Below, in pieces: positions 1 through 5,897 of a DNA stretch of 5,996 nucleotides (position 1 is its first letter; every line of letters begins with the position of its first letter). Under the pieces are notes generated by a model, which was not told the DNA's origin, did no database searches, and saw only the letters and a list, made by a program, of their open reading frames with translations. The position numbers were made by a program, and so were the translations under genes. The DNA is taken from assembly GCA_028290085.1 (NCBI GenBank), contig JAQGKN010000131.1, positions 1 to 5,996 on the forward strand, given 5' to 3'. The stretch is from Hyphomicrobiales bacterium. Lineage in GTDB: Bacteria > Pseudomonadota > Alphaproteobacteria > Rhizobiales > Beijerinckiaceae.

Positions 1-33
1 GATTGCCGCGTCGCTTCGCTCCTCGCGATGACG
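1..33. repeat. Partial dispersed intergenic repeat at the window edge
   Basis: The first 33 bases contain the core GTCGCTTCGCTCCTCGCGAT flanked by GATTGC on the left and GACG on the right. This resembles a short palindromic repeat that I recall as very common between genes in Bradyrhizobium, Rhodopseudomonas and related genomes, usually with an A in place of the G before ATGAC. The element is imperfectly self-complementary and may continue to the left of the window. Identification is from memory of the family, and only one copy is visible here. Confidence 0.45.
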
Positions 34-170
34 ACCCGGATGGAGTGAAGCAGGTTATGCAATGGTCTCCTCTTGCGCGAGAACACAAAGCAGGGCCACA
101 AAGGCATGAACTTTGCCAGAGAACGCACCAGTTCTGTGGTGGCGCTGGAGCCTGCCAAGGGCCGTGCAAC

Positions 171-175
171 GGAGG
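171..175 (+). promoter_or_regulatory. Ribosome binding site fixing the start of the binding-protein gene
   Basis: GGAGG, within a run GGAGGGGG, lies 7 bases before the ATG at 183. The reading frame is open back to the left edge of the window, so this site and the signal peptide that begins at 183 decide the start. The rest of 34-170 shows no clear -35/-10 pair and no recognisable riboswitch. Confidence 0.75.
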
Positions 176-182
176 GGGTCGA

Positions 183-1184
183 ATGATACGCGTGAGCGCG
201 CTGGCCGCGACGATTCTATCGCTCGCCCTTTGTCTGCCGGCGGCCGCCGCCGACAAGGTCCGCTTCGGAACAAACTGGCTGGCGCAGGCCGAGCACGGCG
301 GCTTCTATCAGGCGCTGGTCGACGGCACCTACGCCAAATACGGTCTCGACGTCGAAATCGTGCAGGGTGGGCCACAGGTCAACAATCGCCTGCTCCTCCC
401 CACCGGCCGCATCGATTTCTACATGGGCGGCAACATGGTGCAGGCCTTCTCGGCCGTGGAGGAGAACATCCCGACACTGGTCGTGGCTGCGGCCTTCCAG
501 AAAGACCCGCAAATCTTCATGTCGCACCCGGGGCAGGGCCACGACACCTTCCGCTCGCTGGTCGGCGCGCCGATCTATGTCGGCAAGGATCTGCTGGCCA
601 CCGCCTACCAATGGCTGCGCGTCGAATACGGCTTCCGCGAAGAGGACGTGCGCAATTACACGTTCAATTCAGCACCCTTCATCGCCAACAAAGCGTCCGC
701 GCAGCAGGGTTATCTCACCTCCGAGCCCTTTGCAGTCGAGGCGCAGGCGGGGTTCAAGCCCAATGTCTTCCTGCTCGCCGACCAGGGCTTCGACACCTAT
801 TCGACGACGATTGAAACGCGCCGCGATCTCATCGAGAAAAGGCCCGACCTCGTGCAGCGCTTCGTCGATGCCTCAATCCTCGGCTGGGTGCATTACATGA
901 GGGGTGATCCCACCGCCGCCAATGCCGCCATCAAACGCGACAACCCCGACATCACCGACGCCCAACTGTCCTATTCGCTGGCCCGCATGAAGGAATACGG
1001 CATCGTCGATTCCGGAGATTCCAAGAAGCTCGGCGTCGGCGCCATGACGGACGAGCGGCAGAAGAGCTTCTTCGACAAGATGGTGAAAGCAGGCGTGCTG
1101 AAAGCCTCCATCGATTATCGCCGCGCCTACACGCTGCAATTCGTCAACAAGGGCGTCGGCCTCGACAGCAGCGGGGACAAGTGA
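183..1184 (+). CDS. ABC transporter periplasmic substrate-binding protein, NMT1/THI5-like (SsuA/ThiY type)
   Basis: This 333-residue protein is probably the periplasmic receptor that captures a small organic solute and delivers it to the ATPase and permease encoded directly downstream. Residues 1-23 form a Sec signal peptide: a short MIR n-region, a hydrophobic core and an AAA/D cleavage site near residue 23. The mature protein opens with VRFGTNWLAQAEHGGFYQAL (26-45), then YAKYGLDVEI and QGGPQVNNRLL. This is the fold start typical of the NMT1/THI5-like family, in which ThiY and related proteins bind pyrimidine precursors of thiamine and others bind sulfonates, nitriles or aromatic acids. EPFAVEAQAG (181-190) is the usual second-lobe segment. 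Length is normal for the family. I chose the ATG at 183 because it starts the signal peptide and has GGAGG 7 bases upstream. It overlaps the next gene by 4 bases. No TPP riboswitch is seen upstream, so a thiamine-precursor role is not supported by regulation. The substrate is unknown. Confidence 0.88.
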   Translation: MIRVSALAATILSLALCLPAAAADKVRFGTNWLAQAEHGGFYQALVDGTYAKYGLDVEIVQGGPQVNNRLLLPTGRIDFYMGGNMVQAFSAVEENIPTLVVAAAFQKDPQIFMSHPGQGHDTFRSLVGAPIYVGKDLLATAYQWLRVEYGFREEDVRNYTFNSAPFIANKASAQQGYLTSEPFAVEAQAGFKPNVFLLADQGFDTYSTTIETRRDLIEKRPDLVQRFVDASILGWVHYMRGDPTAANAAIKRDNPDITDAQLSYSLARMKEYGIVDSGDSKKLGVGAMTDERQKSFFDKMVKAGVLKASIDYRRAYTLQFVNKGVGLDSSGDK

Positions 1185-1939
1185 GCCTTTCCATTCCGCC
1201 TCTCGTCTCCCTGCGCGGTCTCGCCAAATCCTTCGCCAACGGCACGACGGCCTTGAGCGGCCTCGACCTCGACGTGCGCGACGGCGAATTCCTTTCCCTG
1301 CTGGGCCCTTCAGGCTGCGGCAAGTCGACCGCGCTCCGCCTCATCGCCAATCTCTCGCAACCTGATGGCGGGACCATCGACTGGCGGGATGGCAAAAGGC
1401 CCGAGATCGGTTTCGTCTTCCAGGACGCGACACTCATGCCCTGGGCCAGCATCTTCGAGAATGTCTGGCTTCCGCTCCGACTTCGCGGCACGAGCCGCGC
1501 CGACGCAGGCTCTCGCATCCGCGAAGTGCTGGATCTCGTCGGCCTGAAGGAATTCGAAAAAGCCTTCCCGCGCGAGTTGTCGGGTGGCATGAAAATGCGC
1601 GTCTCCATCGCGCGTGCACTGGTGTTGCGTCCGGCCCTCCTGCTGATGGACGAGCCCTTCGCCGCGCTCGACGAAATCACGCGGCTGAAACTCAATCGCG
1701 ATTTGCTGCGGCTGCGCGCGGAACTCGGCACGACCACCGTCTTCGTGACGCATTCGGTCTACGAGAGCGTCTATCTGTCGAGCCGCATCGCGGTCTTCAC
1801 GCAGCGCCCCGGCCGCATCGCCACCGAGATCGAGATCGCCTACGACGGCCCGCGAGACGAAGACTTCCGCGTCAGCCCCTTCTACGTCGAGAAATGTCGC
1901 GCGACATCGCGGGCACTTGAACAGGTAATGGCCGAATGA
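1181..1939 (+). CDS. ABC transporter ATP-binding protein (SsuB/TauB/NrtD type)
   Basis: This 252-residue cytoplasmic ATPase would power the importer encoded around it. All nucleotide-binding motifs are present and intact: Walker A GPSGCGKST (42-50), Q-loop Gln81 in VFQDATLMPW, signature LSGGM (133-137), Walker B LLLMDEP (153-159), D-loop ALD (162-164) and switch His191 in VTHSVYES. The VFQDATLMPW and DEPFAALDE forms, and the ARALVLRPALLLMDEPF stretch, are typical of the nitrate/sulfonate/taurine group of importers. The start is a GTG whose bases GTGA overlap the stop codon of the binding-protein gene, which implies translational coupling. No other in-frame start would keep the N-terminal strand before Walker A. 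The stop overlaps the permease ATG as ATGA. Function as an importer ATPase is near certain; the transported solute is not. Confidence 0.93.
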   Translation: MSLSIPPLVSLRGLAKSFANGTTALSGLDLDVRDGEFLSLLGPSGCGKSTALRLIANLSQPDGGTIDWRDGKRPEIGFVFQDATLMPWASIFENVWLPLRLRGTSRADAGSRIREVLDLVGLKEFEKAFPRELSGGMKMRVSIARALVLRPALLLMDEPFAALDEITRLKLNRDLLRLRAELGTTTVFVTHSVYESVYLSSRIAVFTQRPGRIATEIEIAYDGPRDEDFRVSPFYVEKCRATSRALEQVMAE

Positions 1940-2709
1940 GCGCCGAGCGCGCCCTTCCCATGCTTGTCTGCGCCGCCGTGCTCGCAGCTTGGGAGACGCT
2001 GGTGCGCTGGGCGGAAATACCGCCCTACATCCTGCCCGCGCCGAGCCTGATCGCGACGACGCTGATCACCGACTGGGGCACGCTGTCAGGCTCCCTCTGG
2101 GTCACGCTGCGCATCACAGCGCTAGCGCTCGCTCTGGCTGTCGGCATCGGCGTAGCGCTGGCCATTCTATTCGCGCAATGGCGCTGGCTGGAGCGCTCGT
2201 TCTTCCCCTTCGCGGTTGTCCTGCAAGTGACGCCGATCATCGCCATCGCCCCCCTGCTGCTGGTCTATCTGGAACCGGGTACGGCGGTCCTCGTCTGCGC
2301 CTTCCTAGTCGCCTACTTCCCGATCCTCGCCAACACCGCACTCGGCCTCGCCTCGGCCGATCACAACCTGCGCGACCTCTTCGATCTCTACCGCGCTACG
2401 CGCTGGCAGCAGATGCGGCTGCTGCGCCTACCCGCGGCTTTGCCCTATTTTCTGGGAGGGCTGCGCATCGCGGGTGGCCTCGCCCTCATTGGCGCCATCG
2501 CCGCCGAGATCGCAGCGGGCACTGCGGGGCGCGGCGCGGGTCTCGCCTATCGCATCGTCGAGGCGGGCTACCGGCTGAACATTCCGCGCATGTTCGCCGC
2601 CCTGTTCCTGATCTCGATCGCCGGCATCGCGATCTATCTGGCACTCGAGGCCGTCTCGCGCCTGGCTCTCCGCCGCTGGCACGACAGCACCCGCGAACGC
2701 GGCGCCTGA
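1936..2709 (+). CDS. ABC transporter permease (SsuC/TauC type, binding-protein-dependent)
   Basis: This 257-residue inner-membrane protein would form the transport channel, probably as a homodimer since only one permease gene is present. Hydrophobic segments lie at about 8-24, 59-80, 91-111, 115-138, 172-195 and 218-240, giving the usual six-helix layout. The start region carries the family motif PPYILPAPS (29-37). The cytoplasmic EAA coupling loop, which docks on the ATPase, falls at about 149-177 (LYRATRWQQMRLLRLPAALP, then YFLGGLR). It is somewhat diverged: the usual GA before the S/T-R/W-pair is replaced by RA, but the LPAALP end is intact. The ATG overlaps the ATPase stop by 4 bases with only a weak upstream AGG, so it is probably translated by coupling. 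It is the last gene of the three-gene importer operon, and a 163-base gap follows. Confidence 0.92.
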   Translation: MSAERALPMLVCAAVLAAWETLVRWAEIPPYILPAPSLIATTLITDWGTLSGSLWVTLRITALALALAVGIGVALAILFAQWRWLERSFFPFAVVLQVTPIIAIAPLLLVYLEPGTAVLVCAFLVAYFPILANTALGLASADHNLRDLFDLYRATRWQQMRLLRLPAALPYFLGGLRIAGGLALIGAIAAEIAAGTAGRGAGLAYRIVEAGYRLNIPRMFAALFLISIAGIAIYLALEAVSRLALRRWHDSTRERGA

Positions 2710-2789
2710 CACGTCAACACGCCAATATGATACATTAATCTCTGAAAACTACGCATTTGCACGCGGCGCTGGGCCGTATAGCCTCGCGC

Positions 2790-2805
2790 GCGGCACGCGT
2801 GCCGC
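2790..2805. promoter_or_regulatory. Perfect 16-bp palindrome, candidate operator
   Basis: GCGGCACGCGTGCCGC reads identically on both strands. It lies 68 bases before the Bug-type gene start and just downstream of the TATAGC element at 2777, where a repressor dimer could block transcription. As RNA it could also fold into a 6-bp stem with a CGCG loop, but no U-run follows (CTCCGAAAG), so a terminator is unlikely. The binding protein is unknown; no regulator gene is in the window. Confidence 0.35.
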
Positions 2806-2860
2806 TCCGAAAGACGAGCGCACGCCCGGAGGAAACCAATCCCGCGTCACGTGATGCGGC

Positions 2861-2866
2861 AGGAGG
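2861..2866 (+). promoter_or_regulatory. Ribosome binding site of the Bug-type gene
   Basis: AGGAGG lies 6 bases before the ATG at 2873 and supports that start over the in-frame ATG at 2909, which has no such site. A second SD-like string, GGAGGAAA at 2828-2835, is not followed by a start codon at usable distance. Confidence 0.75.
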
Positions 2867-2872
2867 ACTGGA

Positions 2873-3904
2873 ATGTCGAAGACCCGCGATCTGACGCCGC
2901 GTGCGCCCATGGCTGACGCCCTCTCGCGCCGCGATCTCTGCCGCGCGCTTGCGCTGGCGCCGCTGGCATGCAGCATCGCGCTCGCCACGCCCGCTTTCGC
3001 CGATGTCGCCTACCCGACCAAGCCCGTGCGCGTGATCGTGCCCTTCGGTGCGGGCGGCGTCGCTGACATCACCGCCCGCATCGTGACCGAGCGTCTCGGC
3101 GACAAACTCGGCCAGCGCTTCATCATCGAAAACCAGCCGGGGCCCGGTGGCATCAACGCGGCCCGCACGGTGCTGTCGGGCGGCACTGACGGACACACGC
3201 TGGCGCTCTTCTCCAACGGCACTGCCGTCAGCGTGAACCTGTTCAAGGATCTGCGCTTCGACCCCATCAAGGATTTCGCCCCGATCTCCTCACTCGGTTT
3301 CTTCGACTTCATTCTCGCGACCAGCGCCAAATCGAACTACAAGACGCTCAGGGACTTCGTCGACTACGGCAAGGCCAATCCCGGCAAGCTGAACGTCGGC
3401 ACGGTGGCAGCAGGCAGCACGCAGAACCTGTCGGCCGAACTGTTCAAGTCCTCCGCCGACATCGACTTCCGCATCGTGCCCTATCGCAACACGCCCGATC
3501 TGCTGCTCGCGCTGACGCGCGGCGACATGGATCTGATGATCGATTCCTATGCCTCCCTGAAAGGCCTGATGGACGACGGCCAGATCCTCGCTCTCGCAGC
3601 CTCCGGCCCGGTGCGCTCGACCGTCACGCGCAACATTCCCACCGCGCAGGAAGCGGGCGTGCCGGGCTACGACGTGACCTCGTGGAACGCGCTCTTCGCA
3701 CCCGCCGGCACGTCACCAGAAATTATTGCCAAGCTGCAGAAGGCTCTGGTCGAGGTGGTCGCCGACAGCGAGATCAAGCGCAAGCTGCTCGATCTTGGCA
3801 TCGAAGCCAAATCGACGACGCCCGATGAATTGAAGGGCCGTCTCGAAGCGGATATCAAGAAATGGGCAGCCGTCATTGAAAAAGCCGGCATTCCGAAGAA
3901 CTGA
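2873..3904 (+). CDS. Bug/TctC-family tripartite tricarboxylate transporter substrate-binding protein
   Basis: This 343-residue periplasmic solute-binding protein belongs to the Bug family (Bordetella uptake gene type), whose members bind carboxylates, amino acids or aromatic acids and, in the TctC case, feed the TctA/TctB membrane complex. The N-terminus has SRRDLCRALALAPLA (18-32) and a cleavage site after AFA (41-43). The twin arginine followed by a hydrophobic core suggests Tat export, which many Bug proteins use. Family motifs follow in order: YPTKPVRVIVPFGAGG (48-62) with DITARI (65-70), ENQPGPGGINAAR (86-98), GTVAAGSTQNLSAELFK (176-192), VPYRNTPDLLLALTRGD (202-218), EAGVPGY (260-266) and LFAPAGTSPEIIAKLQKAL (274-292). 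Length is slightly above the usual 320 or so because of the long n-region. No TctA or TctB gene is present here, so it may be an orphan receptor using a membrane partner elsewhere. A 29-base gap leads to the dehydrogenase, so the two are probably cotranscribed. Confidence 0.92.
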   Translation: MSKTRDLTPRAPMADALSRRDLCRALALAPLACSIALATPAFADVAYPTKPVRVIVPFGAGGVADITARIVTERLGDKLGQRFIIENQPGPGGINAARTVLSGGTDGHTLALFSNGTAVSVNLFKDLRFDPIKDFAPISSLGFFDFILATSAKSNYKTLRDFVDYGKANPGKLNVGTVAAGSTQNLSAELFKSSADIDFRIVPYRNTPDLLLALTRGDMDLMIDSYASLKGLMDDGQILALAASGPVRSTVTRNIPTAQEAGVPGYDVTSWNALFAPAGTSPEIIAKLQKALVEVVADSEIKRKLLDLGIEAKSTTPDELKGRLEADIKKWAAVIEKAGIPKN

Positions 3905-3933
3905 CACGGCTTGAAACAACGGAGACGGCGAGC

Positions 3934-4919
3934 ATGATCGAACTGTTGATGCCCGTGCGTCTTTCCGATGAAGTCTGCACCGCGCTTGCGGCAAACTTCA
4001 CGCTGCACAAGCTCTGGGAGGCCGCCGACGAGGCGGCCTTCATAGTATCAGTCGCACCGCGCATTCGCGCCATCGTGACCGGCGCGGGCATCCTGTCCGA
4101 CGGCCGCGCATTGCGCATCGACGGTGCCTTCCTCGCGCAATTTCCAGCGGTCGAACTCGTTGCCAATCTCGGTGTCGGCTACGACACCATCGACGCTGCC
4201 TGGGCCGCGCAACACGGCATTGTCGTCACCAACACGCCCGACGTGCTGACGGAAGAAACCGCCGACACCGCCATGGGCCTGCTGCTCAACGCCGTGCGCC
4301 AATTCCCCGCCGCCGAACGCTGGCTGCGCCGGGACGGTGGGAGAAGGCACCCTTTCGGCTCAGTGCGACGTTGCGCGGCAAGACGCTCGGCATCCTCGGC
4401 CTCGGGCGCATCGGCAAGGCGATTGCGAAACGCGCCGAGGCCTTCGGCGTCACCATCGCCTATTGCGGGCGCAACAAGCAGGATGACGTCGCTTATCCCT
4501 ATTATTCGACGCCACGCGATCTCGCGGCAGCCTGCGACATTCTCCTTGTTGCTGCACCTGGCGGTCCGCAGACGCGCAACCTCGTCGATCGCGCCGTGCT
4601 GGATGCCCTTGGGCCGCAGGGCATTGTGATCAATATCGCGCGCGGTTCGCTTGTCGATCAGGACGCGCTGATCGAGGCTCTCCAGGACGGGCGCATAGCA
4701 ACCGCTGGCCTCGACGTGTTCACGCAGGAACCGAAAGTGCCCGCCGCGCTCGTCGCGATGGAACATGTCGTGCTGTTCCCCCATGTCGGATCTGGCACGC
4801 ACGAAACTCGGCGTGCGATGGCCCGCCTGTTGATTGACAACATCGAGGCCTGGGCCAGCGGCAAGCCGGTGTTGACACCGGTTGCGGAGTCGAGGCTTGC
4901 CCGCGTCGGGCGGCAATGA
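3934..4919 (+). pseudogene. D-isomer-specific 2-hydroxyacid dehydrogenase, frameshifted
   Basis: The intact family reduces 2-keto acids such as glyoxylate or hydroxypyruvate to D-2-hydroxy acids with NAD(P)H. The gene starts at ATG 3934, 8 bases after GGAGA. The first frame encodes the N-terminal substrate domain with VANLGVGYDTID (76-87) and TNTPDVLTEETAD (99-111), up to ERWLR (residue 132, ending at 4329). The protein then continues one frame back from 4332 as GRWEKAPFRLSATLRGK, followed by the Rossmann motif LGILGLGRIG, and runs to the TGA at 4917-4919. If one missing base near 4330 is restored, the product is 328 residues, the normal family length. In that numbering the catalytic residues are all present: Arg237 (NIARGS), Glu266 (FTQEP) and His284 (LFPHVGSGT). 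Arg180 in CGRN, where NAD enzymes usually carry Asp, hints at NADP(H) preference. Without correction, the first frame runs to a stop ending at 4629 and yields a 231-residue product with an unrelated tail. It may be a true pseudogene or a sequencing error. Confidence 0.87.
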
Positions 4920-4934
4920 TAACCCGGATAAATA

Positions 4935-4950
4935 GCGATGACTGAATCGC
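4935..4950 (+). other. Short hairpin after the dehydrogenase gene
   Basis: GCGAT and ATCGC form a perfect 5-bp stem around the loop GACTGA, 15 bases after the dehydrogenase stop. It is followed by ATTAAG and then the stronger hairpin at 4954. It may contribute to transcript ending or RNA 3'-end stability. A stem this short can occur by chance. Confidence 0.3.
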
Positions 4951-4953
4951 ATT

Positions 4954-4971
4954 AAGGCAGATACCTGCCTT
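4954..4971 (+). terminator. Candidate intrinsic terminator of the Bug-dehydrogenase unit
   Basis: AAGGCAG and CTGCCTT form a perfect 7-bp stem around the loop ATAC. The following bases TGTGATTT are moderately T-rich rather than a clean T-run, so termination may be partial. It lies in the 87-base gap between the dehydrogenase and the Inh-domain gene and would separate the two transcription units. Confidence 0.5.
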
Positions 4972-5006
4972 GTGATTTCGCACGAGAACGTCCCGGAGAC
5001 GCCGTA

Positions 5007-5897
5007 ATGAGGAATGCTTTTTCCCGCACTCGGCTGACTTCGGTGGCCATAGGCGCTTTCATCGCCACGTCCATGCTCATCGGCGCTGACGCTGGTGCTG
5101 CCGTCGATCTCAGTGCTCCCGCCAAGGCCGCCGGCCCGTGGGACATGTCGCTGAACGACACCAACCGGAAATGCCGTTTCCAGTTGCGGGCCGCAGACGA
5201 CGCGCAAGCGCAAAACCTGCCCCTCGCGATGCCTGCCGGATGCAAGCGCGCGCTGCCGATCCTCGCCGACGTCGGGCGCTGGAGCCTCGGGGCGGATCGC
5301 ACCTTGCGGCTGGACGATGCAGAGGGCACGCCGGTGCTCGAATTCAAGCCTTCGGCAGGTTCGGACGAGCTTCAGGCCACCGGCCCGGAAGGCGAGATCT
5401 ATCAGCTTATTTCAGAGCAGGATGCCGTGCGCCGCGAGGCTGGCCAGCAGGTGGCGCAGGCGCCGGGCGGTTTCGTCGAACAGGCGCCGGTCGGCACGGG
5501 CTTTTCACCCAAGCGCGAGATGCCGCGTACCGCAGCGCCCCAAAATGCGGTCAGAGAGCAGCCCGCCAAGGCGCTCGCCAGCCGCGAGGCTCCAGCCACG
5601 AGCCGCGTGGGCGTCGCCGGCCGTTATGCCCCCCTTCGCGAGGCTCGAGACACAGGCTGCATGCTGACGCTCGACGACAAGACGCGCGGCCCCAAGGGCA
5701 CGAACAAGGCCCAGCTTGCCCCCGCCTGCCGCGATCAGGGTCTGGTAATTTTCGATCCCGTGGGATGGCAGCTGGAGCACGGACGCCTCGCCTTAACCGC
5801 GCGAAAAGGTCACATCGCCCACTTCGAACGCCAGGGTGACGGCGTCTGGGTCCGTGATGCCAAGGAAGGTAAAGCACTATCCTTGCGGCCCATGTAA
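5007..5897 (+). CDS. Exported protein with two Inh (AprI/Omp19-type metalloprotease inhibitor) domains
   Basis: This 296-residue protein probably acts in the periplasm as a protease inhibitor or related beta-barrel binder. The Inh family includes serralysin inhibitors and Brucella Omp19. Residues 1 to about 31 are a Sec signal peptide (RNAFSRTR, then a hydrophobic core, cleavage around ADAGA/AV). There is no lipobox cysteine, so unlike Omp19 it should be soluble. Domain 1 (about 43-136) has Trp45, Cys56, Cys79 and Trp92. Domain 2 (about 205-296) has Tyr207, Cys218, Cys241 and Trp254. The spacings of 11, 23 and 13 residues are identical, so these are tandem copies, each with a likely disulfide. 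Between them (137-204) lies a Pro/Ala/Gln/Arg-rich, probably disordered linker. Single-domain inhibitors are usually about 110-180 residues, so this is a double form. The start ATG follows GGAG at 4995-4998 by 8 bases. No target protease is encoded nearby. The exact function is inferred from the fold only. Confidence 0.82.
   Translation: MRNAFSRTRLTSVAIGAFIATSMLIGADAGAAVDLSAPAKAAGPWDMSLNDTNRKCRFQLRAADDAQAQNLPLAMPAGCKRALPILADVGRWSLGADRTLRLDDAEGTPVLEFKPSAGSDELQATGPEGEIYQLISEQDAVRREAGQQVAQAPGGFVEQAPVGTGFSPKREMPRTAAPQNAVREQPAKALASREAPATSRVGVAGRYAPLREARDTGCMLTLDDKTRGPKGTNKAQLAPACRDQGLVIFDPVGWQLEHGRLALTARKGHIAHFERQGDGVWVRDAKEGKALSLRPM

Larger units (their letters stand above)
2710..2872 (+). promoter_or_regulatory. 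Intergenic control region upstream of the Bug-type gene
   Basis: This 163-base gap separates the ABC operon from the next gene. Its left part (about 2724-2759) is clearly AT-rich against the GC-rich background (AATATGATACATTAATCTCT), as expected for a promoter or regulator site. A possible promoter is TTGCAC at 2757-2762 with TATAGC at 2777-2782, but the 14-base spacer is short, so this is weak. A perfect palindrome follows at 2790-2805. No T-rich terminator for the ABC operon is evident, so read-through into the next gene is possible. Confidence 0.4.

Noticed and set aside
1..48. Possible C-terminal end of an upstream + strand gene, reading to the TGA at 46-48
   Set aside because: The frame is too short to judge and the bases match a known type of intergenic repeat better. 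There are no recognisable residues.
3..182. N-terminal extension of the ABC binding protein, since the frame is open to the left edge
   Set aside because: The translated stretch has no family similarity and would bury the signal peptide. A strong ribosome site precedes ATG 183.
34..182. TPP (thiamine) riboswitch upstream of a THI5/ThiY-like gene
   Set aside because: The conserved CTGAGA and GAACCTGATC elements are absent, and the leader is short.
1894..1907. Perfect 14-bp palindrome ATGTCGCGCGACAT
   Set aside because: It lies inside the ATPase coding region. At this base composition a 14-mer palindrome is expected about once in 6 kb by chance.
2854..2916. Twenty-codon upstream ORF overlapping the start of the Bug-type gene
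   Set aside because: The nearest SD-like string (GGAGGAAA at 2828) is 18 bases away, the ORF has no distinctive composition, and overlap with the real ribosome site at 2861 argues against its use.
4330..4380. Programmed -1 ribosomal frameshifting at the dehydrogenase break
   Set aside because: There is no X-XXY-YYZ slippery heptamer in the zero frame and no obvious downstream pseudoknot, and enzymes of this family are not known to use recoding.
4866..4881. Inverted repeat CCGGTGT-TG-ACACCGG containing TTGACA, possible operator or -35 box for the Inh gene
   Set aside because: It is inside the conserved end of the dehydrogenase coding frame, and no matching -10 element occurs at 16-18 bases.
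4179..5213. Long open frame on the - strand (344 codons)
   Set aside because: It is antisense to the dehydrogenase and Inh genes, whose conserved motifs are on the + strand. It has no domain-like features, and such open frames are common in GC-rich DNA.
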